Notes: generated by a model from the letters alone, not told the origin. DNA of 60,655 bases from Pseudomonas viridiflava (GCF_900580675.1 NZ_UTBG01000023.1:1-60655), one strand, 5' to 3'. Positions 8,914 through 17,742 are shown, counted from the first letter of the stretch. A program made the numbers and translations.

Positions 8914-10497
8914 TTAGCGGGCGAATTCCGCGACCGGGCTCGCGCCACGCAGGCCGGGCTCAGCGGCCGGCTGCAGGCTTTTCACATCGAGCAGCGCCGG
9001 GTTCTTCAGCCAGAAGATCAGCGAAGTACTGGCCAGCAGCACCAGGATCATCCCGGGCAAGCCGCCGAGGTTGGACAGCATCTTCACCCCGTCGATGCCG
9101 ACAAAGGCGACCATCACCCACGACACCGTGCCGATGATCACGCCCCACACAATCTTCAACATCGGGTTGCCGTCGAGGTCGGAGTCGGCGGTCACGCCTT
9201 TGCTGCACAGGTTGGCGATCACGTCGGTGCTGGAGTCCGCCGCCGTCACAAACGAGATAAACGCCACGAACAGTAGGAACGCGATCATCAAGCCGCTGGC
9301 CGGCAGTTGCTGGAACATCTGGTACAGCACGTGCTCAACGCCCTGCTCGTTCAACACCCGGTTGAGGCTACCGTCGCCCAGCGCATCGAAGTACAGGCTG
9401 GTGCCGGAAAAGATGCAGATCCAGATCGCGGTAAACAGTGCCGGGTAGAGCATGTTGATATGGATGAATTCGCGCACGGTGTAGCCACGGCCGATCTTGC
9501 CGAGGAACAGCGCACTCACCGGCGCCCAGGCAAACCACACCGACCAGTAGAACACCGTCCAGCTCTGCGGCCAGGTGTCACCACTGGCGGCACCGGTGAA
9601 CAGGCTGCGGCTGAAGAACGTGTCGAGGTAAACACCGAGGGACTCGACGCCGAGGCTGAACATGTACAGGGTCGGCCCGCACAGCAGTACGAACAACCCC
9701 AGGGCCAGCATGATCCAGGTGTTGAACGAGGACAGCATCACAATTCCGCGCTGCAGGCCGCTGGCCGCCGAGGCGACAAAGGTGATGACGATGATCGCGA
9801 TGATGATCGCCAGGCGAAACGGCGTGGTTTCGCCGCCGATGTATTGGCTCAGACCGCCCGCCAAAGTCAGCGCGCCGGTGCCCAGGGACGAGGCCATACC
9901 GGCCACCAGGGCGAACATCGCCAGGGTGTCGATCAGCCCGGCGTAACGCTTGACCCGCGCCGCGCCCAGCAAAGGTTCGAGCATCGCGCCGATCGAGAAA
10001 TTGCTGCGACGGTTGTAGAACACCAGCGCAAACACCAGCGAGGGCACCAGATAGATGGCGTAGGGGGTGATGGTCCAGTGCAGGAACATCGTCGACATCG
10101 CAAAGCTTTTTGCCGCCGAGCTGCCGGCTTCGATCGGCAGGCTGGTGGGTGGCGCGTAGAGGTGATAGAGCGGCTCGGCGGTGGTCCAGAACAACACACC
10201 CACCGCCAGCGTGGTGCACAGCGCCACCATGAACCAGCGCCATTTGCTCAGCAACGGCTGGGCGTCTTCGCCACCGATGCGCACCTTGCCCAATGCGGAG
10301 AAATAAACGATCGCGGTCAGCACCACCATGGCAAACGAGCCGGCACTGAACAACCACGAGAAATTCTTGAGGATCACGCTATTGAGCTGTTTGCTGACCG
10401 CAAGGAATGCATCCAGGTCAACGTAGCTGGCGACTACCGCCGCCAGCAGAATCAAAAACGTTGGCCAGAACACCAACGGACGTAAAGGATATTTCAT
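8914..10497 (-). CDS. BCCT-family transporter (betaine/choline/carnitine type)
   Basis: The 527-residue protein has about twelve transmembrane helices and the BCCT signature region near FYWSVWFAWAPVSALFLGKI and GRGYTVREF, with the Trp-rich substrate box. Family members import trimethylammonium compounds by Na+ or H+ symport or by exchange. I chose ATG 10497 (MKYPLRPL) with GGGGAA about 11 bases upstream. An upstream extension of 60 codons has no coding character. The C-terminus is short, with no long osmosensing tail visible, which suggests nutrient uptake rather than osmoprotection. Confidence 0.88.
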   Translation of the reverse strand: MKYPLRPLVFWPTFLILLAAVVASYVDLDAFLAVSKQLNSVILKNFSWLFSAGSFAMVVLTAIVYFSALGKVRIGGEDAQPLLSKWRWFMVALCTTLAVGVLFWTTAEPLYHLYAPPTSLPIEAGSSAAKSFAMSTMFLHWTITPYAIYLVPSLVFALVFYNRRSNFSIGAMLEPLLGAARVKRYAGLIDTLAMFALVAGMASSLGTGALTLAGGLSQYIGGETTPFRLAIIIAIIVITFVASAASGLQRGIVMLSSFNTWIMLALGLFVLLCGPTLYMFSLGVESLGVYLDTFFSRSLFTGAASGDTWPQSWTVFYWSVWFAWAPVSALFLGKIGRGYTVREFIHINMLYPALFTAIWICIFSGTSLYFDALGDGSLNRVLNEQGVEHVLYQMFQQLPASGLMIAFLLFVAFISFVTAADSSTDVIANLCSKGVTADSDLDGNPMLKIVWGVIIGTVSWVMVAFVGIDGVKMLSNLGGLPGMILVLLASTSLIFWLKNPALLDVKSLQPAAEPGLRGASPVAEFAR

Positions 10498-10820
10498 CGA
10501 GTGCCATTCCCCTTGCAGACTATTTTTATCGCCTCGAAAGGCCATTGTTAGAGAGCGGGCACCGCAGCGTCCTGCTGCCGGTAGCTCGCCTGGAAGTCTT
10601 CGCGTGGCTATAGATAACCGTTTAAGCGGCAAGTGGCGCAATCGACTAATGGGCATGGGGGTATTCCCCCACGTCATGACGCACCAGCACAGTTCAGGGC
10701 GAGTAGGCAGTGCACAGCGGCAATGCGCAGGAAGGCCAAATCGCAGGCAAAAAAAAGCCCGCTCAGATGAGCGGGCTTTCTTGTGGTGACCTGGCGTTCA
10801 GCGTTCCAGGAAACCGAATA
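10498..10820. other. Intergenic region upstream of the BCCT gene
   Basis: No gene is supported here. The left part should hold the promoter of the BCCT-hydrolase operon (read leftward). The right part holds the terminator and trailer of the first tRNA pair. I could not assign a clear -35/-10 pair for the BCCT gene. Confidence 0.5.
10754..10779 (-). terminator. Terminator of tRNA block 1
   Basis: GCCCGCTC pairs with GAGCGGGC, extended by AAA/TTT. On the minus strand it is followed by a long T-run (the A-run at 10749-10756 on the plus strand). It ends the tRNA-Val/tRNA-Asp transcript. Confidence 0.85.
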
Positions 10821-10897
10821 TGGCGCAGCGGACGGGACTCGAACCCGCGACCCCCGGCGTGACAGGCCGGTATTCTAACCGACTGAACTACCGCTGC
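10821..10897 (-). tRNA. tRNA-Asp (GTC), copy 1
   Basis: The minus strand folds as a 77-nt tRNA beginning GCAGCGG and ending CCGCTGCG-CCA, with TTCGAGTCC in the T arm and the anticodon GTC in CCTGTCACG. CCA is encoded. It is the downstream member of a Val-Asp transcript. Confidence 0.95.
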
Positions 10898-10916
10898 GCG
10901 TAACACTTGAAGCGAA

Positions 10917-10992
10917 TGGTGGGTGATGACGGGATCGAACCGCCGACCCTCTGCTTGTAAGGCAGATGCTCTCCCAGCTGAGCTAATCACCC
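10917..10992 (-). tRNA. tRNA-Val (TAC), copy 1
   Basis: The minus strand folds as a 76-nt tRNA with acceptor GGGTGAT/ATCACCC, D-arm AGCTCAGCTGGGAGAGC, anticodon TAC in CCTTACAAG and T-loop TTCGATCC. CCA is encoded. It is identical to copy 2. Confidence 0.95.
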
Positions 10993-11013
10993 TTCACTTT
11001 CGGTGTGGGCGGC

Positions 11014-11041
11014 ATCATACATCAAAAATCCGCAATGTCTT
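11014..11041 (-). promoter_or_regulatory. Possible weakened promoter of tRNA block 1
   Basis: On the minus strand TATGAT (11014-11019) could be the -10. The best -35 is AAGACA with a 16-bp spacer, a weak match. At block 2 the corresponding site is TTGCCA-17-TAGAAT with a GCGCGCC discriminator. The sequence diverges from block 2 just upstream of this -10, as if the original -35 was replaced. Confidence 0.4.
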
Positions 11042-11159
11042 GATTTAAATGCACTTTATAGGAAATATTTCTTCGGTTGCGGCGCAAACCCAGTAAATCC
11101 GGGCTTCTTGCGCCTCAAACGCGACTCTATTGCGTTTACCCAACACTTGGCCTCACAAT

Positions 11160-11174
11160 TAAAAACCATTCTCA
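11160..11174. promoter_or_regulatory. Fur-box-like sequence upstream of the FecI gene
   Basis: On the minus strand the 15-mer reads TGAGAATGGTTTTTA and matches the Fur 7-1-7 motif TGATAATnATTATCA at about ten of fourteen positions. Its place, 20 bp before an iron-type sigma gene, supports iron repression. No binding data exist here. Confidence 0.5.
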
Positions 11175-11194
11175 ATAACGCCTGAGCCACGCCT

Positions 11195-11713
11195 ATGTCT
11201 GTGGGTGAACCGCCATTTCAACGCGAAATTACCGCACTCTACAGTGAGCATCATGGTTGGCTGCTGGGCTGGCTGCGGCGCAAACTGGGCTGTCGCCAAA
11301 ACGCGGCGGATCTGGCGCAAGACACCTTCACACGGATTCTCAATGCGCGCGAATCCGTGGCCAACATCCGCGAGCCCAGGGCGTACTTGAGCACCACGGC
11401 ACGGCGATTAGTTATCGATCAGGCACGGCGCAAGCAGATCGAGCACGCCTACTTGCACGAACTGGCCTTGACGATGGATGCGCTGGAAGGCTTCCAGTCG
11501 CCGGAACAGATCCACGCCACCCTCGAAGCCCTTGAACAGATCGCATTTATCCTCGAAGGCATGCACGAATACTCGCGCCAGGCGTTTGTGCTGTATTACC
11601 TTGAAGAGATGACGCAACAGCAAATTGCGCGGCAGCTCAAGTTGTCGGAACGCACTGTGCGCAAGTACCTGATTCGGGCACTCATGCATTGCGGCCACAG
11701 TATGGATACTTGA
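11195..11713 (+). CDS. FecI-like ECF sigma factor
   Basis: The 172-residue protein is an extracytoplasmic-function sigma factor. Region 2 (LYSEHHGWLLGWLRRKLGC, DLAQDTFTRIL) recognises the -10, and region 4 near the C-terminus (MTQQQIARQLKLSERTVRKY) reads the -35. The order FecI-FecR-TonB receptor downstream shows its job: it activates the receptor gene when the receptor's substrate is present. A Fur-like box precedes it. The ribosome site before ATG 11195 is weak. The FecR gene follows after six bases. Confidence 0.92.
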   Translation: MSVGEPPFQREITALYSEHHGWLLGWLRRKLGCRQNAADLAQDTFTRILNARESVANIREPRAYLSTTARRLVIDQARRKQIEHAYLHELALTMDALEGFQSPEQIHATLEALEQIAFILEGMHEYSRQAFVLYYLEEMTQQQIARQLKLSERTVRKYLIRALMHCGHSMDT

Positions 11714-11719
11714 TCGCGC

Positions 11720-12703
11720 ATGCCCCACGTCCGCCAACAGATAGAAGAACAAGCTGCCGAATGGATGCTGCGCCTGCACGAAGGCGAGCTCAGTGAGGCC
11801 GAACGCCTGGCGTTCGAGAGCTGGAAACAACAGGGTCCGCACTACGCGGCAGCCGCAGCACGTATGGAAGAGGTGATTTCCCGCATGCAGGCCCTGCGTG
11901 GGAAAAAATCACCGGCGCGGGCCGCATTGAACGCGGCGTTTACCCACCAGAAGTCCCACCGCCGCAAGAACGCGGTTCGTGCCCTGCTGCTGGCGTGCAG
12001 CCTGGCAATCCCCGCGGTAGCGCTGCTCGTCAGCCCTTACCCGCAACAGTGGATGGCCGATGTACGCAATGGCCCCGGCCAATGGCAAACCCTGCACCTG
12101 GCGGATGGCTCGACCGTGACCCTGAACGGCATCAGCGCGGCGAACCTGCATTTCGACACCCAACAGCGGCGCATCGAGTTGTTGCAAGGCGAGATTCTGG
12201 TCGAGGTAGCGCACGACAGCACGCGGCCGTTTATCGTGCAGACGGCACAGGGCACCTTGCGCGCACTCGGGACCCGATTTGTGGTCAAGCGCGAAGGTGA
12301 TGTCACCGTGCTGAGCATGCTGCAATCGCGGGTGGCCGCACAAAGCGCCAATGCACGGCAGACCCTCGAAGTCGACGCCGGCACCCAGGCCCTGCTCAGC
12401 GCCAACAGCGTGCGCCTGGCCGGCAGCATCGACCCGGCGAGCATCGACGACGCCTGGCGCCGCCATCAATTGGTGGTGGAAAACCGGCCATTGCCGGAGG
12501 TACTGGATAAAATCGCCCGCCACCGTTCCGGGCGCGTGCAATTCGATCGCGCCGCACTGCAGAGCCTGCGCGTATCAGCTGTGATCCCCTTGGACGACAG
12601 CGACCACGCCCTGCAGCTACTCGCCCAAACCCTACCGATCACAATCAGAAACTTTACCCCCTGGCTGATCTTCGTGGAGCCAAACGACACGCCTGATAAA
12701 TAA
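11720..12703 (+). CDS. FecR-family anti-sigma/signal transducer
   Basis: The 327-residue inner-membrane protein couples the receptor's signal to the sigma factor. The N-terminal ~85 residues are cytoplasmic with the WMLRLHEGELSEAERLAFESW block that binds sigma. One membrane helix follows (about 78-95, ALLLACSLAIPAVALLV). The periplasmic part contains the FecR domain (LADGSTVTLNGISAANLHF, GTRFVV) and the C-terminal STN-contacting domain. It sits six bases downstream of the sigma gene, so the pair is one operon. Confidence 0.9.
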   Translation: MPHVRQQIEEQAAEWMLRLHEGELSEAERLAFESWKQQGPHYAAAAARMEEVISRMQALRGKKSPARAALNAAFTHQKSHRRKNAVRALLLACSLAIPAVALLVSPYPQQWMADVRNGPGQWQTLHLADGSTVTLNGISAANLHFDTQQRRIELLQGEILVEVAHDSTRPFIVQTAQGTLRALGTRFVVKREGDVTVLSMLQSRVAAQSANARQTLEVDAGTQALLSANSVRLAGSIDPASIDDAWRRHQLVVENRPLPEVLDKIARHRSGRVQFDRAALQSLRVSAVIPLDDSDHALQLLAQTLPITIRNFTPWLIFVEPNDTPDK

Positions 12704-12780
12704 TTATTCGCATTTGCTTCCGGTTCTTTCGGAGTTGGCCGTCAAGACAGGTATTCGACACCTAAAGGATTGCCTTCACC

Positions 12781-15213
12781 ATGCACACCCCTTTCCATCC
12801 CCGCGGTCGCTTTGGCCTGCTGAAAAGCGCGCCGCTTTCCCTGGCCATTCTCAGCTTCAGCCTGACGAGCCCTCCCCTTGCCCAGGCGCAAACGGCCAAT
12901 GTCGCAGCCCAGCCCTACGATATCCCGACCGGCCCCCTGGGCAGTTCGCTCAATCGGTTTGCGCAACAGGCCGGCGTGGCCATCGTGTTCCAATCCCACG
13001 CGCTTGATGGCCTCAAAGGCCCCGGCCTCAATGGCAACTTCGGCGTACAGGAGGGTTTCGATCGGCTGCTGCAAGGCAGTGGTTATCGCGCGGTAAAAGG
13101 TGATCAGGTCTACGCGCTCGAACCTGCCCCTGTGACCAGCAGCGGCACGATGGAACTGAGCCCGACCGAAGTCACCGGGAACCTGCTGGGCAACGTCACT
13201 GAAAACACCGGCTCCTACACCCCTGGCACGATCGCCACCTCTACCCGACTGGTGCTGACGCCCAAGGAAACCCCGCAGTCAGTGTCGGTCGTAACCCGCC
13301 AGCACATGGATGATTTCGGCCTGAACAACGTCGACGACGTGATGCGCCACACGCCGGGCATTACTGTTTCGGCCTTCGACACCGAGCGCAGCAATTACTA
13401 CGCGCGCGGTTTTTCTATCAACAACTTCCAGTACGACGGCATTCCCTCGACTGCGCGCAACGTCGCCTATTCGGCGGGCAACACCCTTAGCGACATGGCG
13501 ATCTACGACCGCGTCGAAGTGCTCAAGGGCGCTACGGGCCTGCTCACCGGGGCCGGCTCGCTGGGCGCAACGATCAACCTGGTGCGCAAGAAACCCACGG
13601 CGGACTTCCAGGGTCACGCCACCCTCGGCGCGGGCTCGTGGGACAACTATCGCAGCGAACTGGACGTCAGCGGCCCGATGACCGACAGCGGCAATGTGCG
13701 CGGACGGGCCGTGGCGGCTTATCAGGACAAGCACTCGTTCATGGACCACTACTCGCGCAAGAGCCCTACGTACTACGGCATCATGGAGTTCGACCTGTCA
13801 CCGGACACCCTGCTGACCGTAGGCGGCGACTACCAGGACACGCTGCCGAAGGGCTCGTCGTGGTCCGGCAGCTTTCCGCTGATCAACTCCCAGGGCAATC
13901 GCAACAGCGTAAAGCGTTCGTTCAACAACGCCGCCGAATGGAGCAGTTGGGAGCAATACACACGTACTGTGTTCGCCATGCTGGAACACGACCTGGGCAA
14001 TGGCTGGGTCAGCAAGCTGCAAATGGACCATAAGATCAACGGCTACCACGCGCTGATGGGCTCGATTCAGGGCGACCAGCCGCAGCCGAACGGTACCGCG
14101 CAACTGACCTCGGGCAAGTACACCGGGGAAACCGTCAGCGATTCCGCCGACCTGTATGTGAGCGGTCCGTACAGCCTCGGCGGTCGCGAGCATGAACTGG
14201 TGCTGGGCGGCTCGATCAGCGCCTCGGAATGGAAAGGCAAAGGCTATTGGAACCTGGACCCCAATCTCGTCGACTTCAATAACTGGCACGGCCACGCGAC
14301 CATGCCGGACTGGGGTAAGGCGCAATCACTGATCGATGACACTGTGCGCCAGACCGGCGCCTATGTGACCACGCGCCTGAACCTCGCCGACGACCTCAAG
14401 CTGTTGCTGGGCGGACGCTTGGTCAACTACCAGGTCACCGGCTATAACCCCAGCTATCGCGAGTCCGGGCGGTTCGTGCCGTATGTCGGCGCGGTCTACG
14501 ACCTCAACGAGACCTACGCGGTCTACGCCAGTTACACCGACATTTTCATGCCGCAGGAAAACTACAACCGCGACCGTGACAACAAGTTGCTTGAACCGGA
14601 TGAAGGGCAGAACTGGGAACTGGGGCTCAAGGCCGACTTCCTCGACGGTCGCGTCAACGCCAGCGCAGCTTACTTTGAGATCCATGAGTCCAATCGCGCG
14701 CTGTCCGACGACGAATACAACAACTTGAAACCGACACCGTCCAACTATGCCTACAAGAGCAGCAAGGCGGTGACAAAGGGCTACGAAGTGGAAATGTCCG
14801 GCGAGATTGCCGAGGGCTGGCAACTCCAGGCCGGCTACACCCACAAAATTGTGCGCGACGATAAGGGGGTCAAGATCTCCACGTTCGAACCCGAGGATCA
14901 GGTCAAGCTGTACACCACTTATAAACTCAAGGGCGACCTGGACAGGCTGACCGTCGGCGGCGGCGTGCGCTGGCAGAGTGTAGGCTGGCAGGACATCTAC
15001 AACACACCGCGTGGCGGCTATGAGGAATTCTCCCAGGATGCTTATTGGCTGGTGGACCTGATGAGCAAATATCAGATCAGCAAAAACCTGTCGGCGACGT
15101 TGAACGTCAACAATATCTTCGACAAGTCCTACTACACCAACATCGGGTTCTATAACTCTGCCGCTTACGGCGAGCCTCGCAATTTCATGGTGACCACGCG
15201 CTGGGATTTCTAA
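12781..15213 (+). CDS. STN-type TonB-dependent siderophore receptor
   Basis: The 810-residue outer-membrane protein has a signal peptide (cleavage near PLAQAQ), an STN signalling domain (about residues 40-110, YDIPTGPLGSSLNRFAQQAG), a TonB-box-like LSPTEV segment, a plug (TPQSVSVVTRQHMDDFG, RVEVLKGATGLLTGAGSLG), and a 22-strand barrel ending RWDF. The STN domain contacts FecR and explains the gene order. The barrel region resembles ferripyoverdine/hydroxamate receptors, but the exact ligand cannot be read. The 77-bp gap after fecR should hold the promoter read by the cassette's sigma. A strong terminator follows. Confidence 0.92.
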   Translation: MHTPFHPRGRFGLLKSAPLSLAILSFSLTSPPLAQAQTANVAAQPYDIPTGPLGSSLNRFAQQAGVAIVFQSHALDGLKGPGLNGNFGVQEGFDRLLQGSGYRAVKGDQVYALEPAPVTSSGTMELSPTEVTGNLLGNVTENTGSYTPGTIATSTRLVLTPKETPQSVSVVTRQHMDDFGLNNVDDVMRHTPGITVSAFDTERSNYYARGFSINNFQYDGIPSTARNVAYSAGNTLSDMAIYDRVEVLKGATGLLTGAGSLGATINLVRKKPTADFQGHATLGAGSWDNYRSELDVSGPMTDSGNVRGRAVAAYQDKHSFMDHYSRKSPTYYGIMEFDLSPDTLLTVGGDYQDTLPKGSSWSGSFPLINSQGNRNSVKRSFNNAAEWSSWEQYTRTVFAMLEHDLGNGWVSKLQMDHKINGYHALMGSIQGDQPQPNGTAQLTSGKYTGETVSDSADLYVSGPYSLGGREHELVLGGSISASEWKGKGYWNLDPNLVDFNNWHGHATMPDWGKAQSLIDDTVRQTGAYVTTRLNLADDLKLLLGGRLVNYQVTGYNPSYRESGRFVPYVGAVYDLNETYAVYASYTDIFMPQENYNRDRDNKLLEPDEGQNWELGLKADFLDGRVNASAAYFEIHESNRALSDDEYNNLKPTPSNYAYKSSKAVTKGYEVEMSGEIAEGWQLQAGYTHKIVRDDKGVKISTFEPEDQVKLYTTYKLKGDLDRLTVGGGVRWQSVGWQDIYNTPRGGYEEFSQDAYWLVDLMSKYQISKNLSATLNVNNIFDKSYYTNIGFYNSAAYGEPRNFMVTTRWDF

Positions 15214-15225
15214 GCGCCCAACAAA

Positions 15226-15262
15226 AACGCCGCCGATCATCGGAATGATCGGCGGCGTTTTT
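15226..15262 (+). terminator. Terminator of the TonB receptor gene
   Basis: Fifteen-base arms (AACGCCGCCGATCAT / ATGATCGGCGGCGTT) flank a CGGA loop and are followed by a T-run. It lies 12 bases after the receptor's stop codon. Confidence 0.92.
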
Positions 15263-15291
15263 ATGTCAGGTTTTTAAAGCCCAGAAAGCAA

Positions 15292-15316
15292 AAAGCCCGC
15301 TCAATGAGCGGGCTTT
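15292..15316 (-). terminator. Terminator of tRNA block 2
   Basis: The sequence AAAGCCCGCTCA/TGAGCGGGCTTT is nearly identical to the terminator of block 1. On the minus strand it is followed by a T-run and ends the tRNA-Val/Asp transcript. Confidence 0.85.
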
Positions 15317-15356
15317 CCGTGGTCACCTGGCGTTCAGCGTTCCAGGAAACCGAATA

Positions 15357-15433
15357 TGGCGCAGCGGACGGGACTCGAACCCGCGACCCCCGGCGTGACA
15401 GGCCGGTATTCTAACCGACTGAACTACCGCTGC
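15357..15433 (-). tRNA. tRNA-Asp (GTC), copy 2
   Basis: It is identical to the Asp tRNA at 10821-10897: 77 nt with encoded CCA and the anticodon GTC. Confidence 0.95.
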
Positions 15434-15452
15434 GCGTAACACATGAAGCGAA

Positions 15453-15528
15453 TGGTGGGTGATGACGGGATCGAACCGCCGACCCTCTGCTTGTAAGGCA
15501 GATGCTCTCCCAGCTGAGCTAATCACCC
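15453..15528 (-). tRNA. tRNA-Val (TAC), copy 2
   Basis: It is identical to the Val tRNA at 10917-10992: 76 nt with encoded CCA and the anticodon TAC. It is the first gene behind the intact promoter. Confidence 0.95.
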
Positions 15529-15548
15529 TTCGTTTCGGTGTGGCGCGC

Positions 15549-15577
15549 ATTCTACGGAGCGACCCTGGGTCTGGCAA
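15549..15577 (-). promoter_or_regulatory. Promoter of tRNA block 2
   Basis: On the minus strand TTGCCA (15572-15577) and TAGAAT (15549-15554) are 17 bp apart, followed by a GCGCGCC discriminator typical of stringently controlled stable-RNA promoters. Confidence 0.8.
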
Positions 15578-15687
15578 GCACTTTCTTAAATCTTTTTTTT
15601 GAGGCCTTCCAATGGCTTAGGCAGGGTTGGCCTCAGGCGATATCAAGAGAATAATGCCCCCCTTTGTATAAAGGAGAGACTCACCCC

Positions 15688-16608
15688 ATGTGGTTCAAGA
15701 ACCTGCTTATCTATCGCCTGACCCAAGATCTGCCCGTTGATGCCGAGGCGTTGGAAGCGGCCATGGCCACCAAACTGGCGCGCCCTTGTGCCAGCCAGGA
15801 GTTGACCACTTACGGTTTCGTCGCGCCTTTCGGTAAAGGTGAAGACGCTCCCCTGGTGCACGTCAGCGGTGACTTCCTGTTGATCGCCGCGCGCAAGGAA
15901 GAACGCATCCTGCCGGGGAGCGTGGTGCGCGACGCATTGAAAGAGAAAGTCGAAGAGATCGAGGCCGAGCAAATGCGCAAGGTCTATAAAAAGGAACGCG
16001 ACCAGATCAAGGATGAAATCATCCAGGCCTTCCTGCCGCGCGCCTTTATCCGTCGCTCGTCGACCTTCGCCGCCATCGCGCCGAAACAGGGCCTGATCCT
16101 GGTCAACTCGGCCAGCCCGAAACGCGCCGAAGACCTGCTGTCGACCCTGCGTGAAGTGATCGGCACCCTGCCGGTTCGCCCACTGACGGTAAAAACCGCA
16201 CCGACCGCGATCATGACTGACTGGGTCACCACCCAGAAACCGGCCGATGACTTCTTCGTCCTCGACGAATGCGAACTGCGCGACACCCATGAAGACGGCG
16301 GGATTGTGCGCTGCAAGCGCCAGGACCTGACCGGCGAAGAGATCCAGCTGCACCTGACCACCGGCAAAGTCGTGACCCAACTGTCGCTGGCCTGGCAGGA
16401 CAAGCTGTCCTTCATGCTCGACGACAAGATGACCGTCAAGCGCCTGAAGTTCGAAGACCTGCTGCAAGACCAGGCGGAACAGGACGGCGGTGAAGAAGCC
16501 CTGGGCCAACTGGACGCGAGCTTTACCCTGATGATGCTGACGTTTGGTGATTTCATTCCGGCGTTGGTGGAAGCGTTGGGCGGTGAAGAGAGCCCACAGG
16601 GCATCTAA
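15688..16608 (+). CDS. rdgC: Recombination-associated protein RdgC
   Basis: The 306-residue protein forms a DNA-encircling dimer that limits RecA activity on the nucleoid. The start [16 protein letters not shown] and the later [19 protein letters not shown] and [20 protein letters not shown] segments are characteristic, as is the full-length size. ATG 15688 has AAGGAGAG eight bases upstream and is clearly the start. It is monocistronic, reading away from the tRNA block. An REP doublet follows its stop. Confidence 0.95.
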   Translation: MWFKNLLIYRLTQDLPVDAEALEAAMATKLARPCASQELTTYGFVAPFGKGEDAPLVHVSGDFLLIAARKEERILPGSVVRDALKEKVEEIEAEQMRKVYKKERDQIKDEIIQAFLPRAFIRRSSTFAAIAPKQGLILVNSASPKRAEDLLSTLREVIGTLPVRPLTVKTAPTAIMTDWVTTQKPADDFFVLDECELRDTHEDGGIVRCKRQDLTGEEIQLHLTTGKVVTQLSLAWQDKLSFMLDDKMTVKRLKFEDLLQDQAEQDGGEEALGQLDASFTLMMLTFGDFIPALVEALGGEESPQGI

Positions 16609-16640
16609 GCAACTCAGGCCTTAAAAGTGGGCACGGTCAG

Positions 16641-16727
16641 TGTGGGAGCTGGCTTGCCTGCGATAGCATCAACCGGTTATCGCTGATACACCGGGGTGCC
16701 CGCATCGCAGGCAAGCCAGCTCCCACA
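16641..16727. repeat. REPIN (inverted REP doublet) 1
   Basis: The 24-mer with core GTGGGAGCTGGCTTGCCTGC at 16641-16664 recurs inverted at 16704-16727. This is the REPIN layout of fluorescent pseudomonads, mobilised in trans by RAYT transposases. It lies between rdgC and the BASS gene and may help end or stabilise the rdgC transcript. Confidence 0.9.
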
Positions 16728-16776
16728 TTTGACCGCGCTTGCCCCCCCCCAGTACTCTAATAACAAGGACATCCCC

Positions 16777-17742
16777 ATGCGCGCACTCGCCGCACTGAGC
16801 CGCTTCGTCGGCAATACCTTCGCCTACTGGGTATTGATTTTCGCCGTGCTCGCCTTCCTCGAGCCCAGCTGGTTCATCGGCCTGAAAAGCGCCATCGTGC
16901 CGCTGCTGGGCCTGGTGATGTTCGGCATGGGGCTGACCCTCAAACTCGAAGACTTCGCCGAGGTCGCCCGTCACCCGTGGCGCGTGGCCCTGGGCGTGGT
17001 CGCGCACTTTGTGATCATGCCGGGCGTGGCGTGGTTGCTGTGCCAGGCGTTTCACCTGCCGCCGGAAATTGCCGTCGGCGTGATCCTGGTCGGCTGCTGC
17101 CCGAGCGGCACCTCATCCAACGTGATGACCTGGCTGGCACGCGGCGATCTGGCGCTGTCGGTGGCCATCGCCGCCGTCACCACCCTCCTCGCCCCGCTGC
17201 TCACGCCGGCGCTGATCTGGCTGCTGGCCTCGGCCTGGCTGCCGGTGTCGTTCATGGAGCTGTTCTGGTCGATCCTGCAAGTGGTGCTGCTGCCGATCGT
17301 GCTCGGCGTGCTCGCACAACGCCTGCTCGGTGAGCGCGTGCGGCATGCGGTGGACGTATTACCGCTGGTGTCGGTGGTCAGCATTGTGATCATCGTTGCG
17401 GCGGTGGTTGCCGCCAGCCAGGCGAAAATCGCCGAGTCGGGCCTGCTGATCATGGCCGTGGTGATGCTGCACAACAGCTTCGGCTACCTGCTGGGCTACT
17501 TCACCGGCCGCATATTCAAACTGCCACTGGCGCAACGCAAGTCGTTGGCGCTGGAAGTGGGCATGCAGAACTCCGGGCTGGGCGCCGCGTTGGCCAGCGC
17601 GCACTTTTCGCCGTTGGCGGCGGTGCCGAGCGCACTGTTCAGCGTCTGGCACAATATTTCCGGCGCATTGCTCTCGACGTATTTCCGCCGCATGAGCGAG
17701 AAAGAAGACCGCCGCGCCCTGGAGAACACCCCGCAAACTTGA
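16777..17742 (+). CDS. Bile acid:sodium symporter-family transporter (BASS/PanS-like)
   Basis: The 321-residue protein has about ten hydrophobic segments and both BASS signatures: GCCPSGTSSNVMTWLARGD (about residues 108-126) and LEVGMQNSGLGAALA (about residues 264-278). These regions bind sodium. Bacterial members carry pantothenate, pyruvate-like acids or other organic anions, and the substrate is not readable. ATG 16777 is preceded by AAGGA. A run of nine C residues (16742-16750) lies 26 bases upstream of the start. Confidence 0.87.
   Translation: MRALAALSRFVGNTFAYWVLIFAVLAFLEPSWFIGLKSAIVPLLGLVMFGMGLTLKLEDFAEVARHPWRVALGVVAHFVIMPGVAWLLCQAFHLPPEIAVGVILVGCCPSGTSSNVMTWLARGDLALSVAIAAVTTLLAPLLTPALIWLLASAWLPVSFMELFWSILQVVLLPIVLGVLAQRLLGERVRHAVDVLPLVSVVSIVIIVAAVVAASQAKIAESGLLIMAVVMLHNSFGYLLGYFTGRIFKLPLAQRKSLALEVGMQNSGLGAALASAHFSPLAAVPSALFSVWHNISGALLSTYFRRMSEKEDRRALENTPQT

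Larger units (their letters stand above)
10754..11009. repeat. Direct repeat copy 1: tRNA-Asp/Val block
   Basis: This block is almost identical to 15292-15545, from the terminator through tRNA-Asp, the tRNA spacer (one mismatch, ACTTG versus ACATG) and tRNA-Val into the 5' leader. The two copies are in the same orientation and 4.5 kb apart, enclosing the FecI-FecR-receptor cassette. Confidence 0.85.
15292..15545. repeat. Direct repeat copy 2: tRNA-Asp/Val block
   Basis: This is the second copy of the block at 10754-11009, with both tRNA genes identical and the spacers nearly so. Its promoter is intact, unlike that of copy 1. Confidence 0.85.

Noticed and set aside
11195..15213. A ferric-citrate (Fec) system in the strict sense
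   Set aside because: No citrate-specific fecBCDE genes follow, and the receptor resembles siderophore receptors more than FecA.
10754..15577. A prophage or integrative island in the tRNA region
   Set aside because: No integrase, phage or conjugation gene is present. The cassette is only a sigma/anti-sigma/receptor set.
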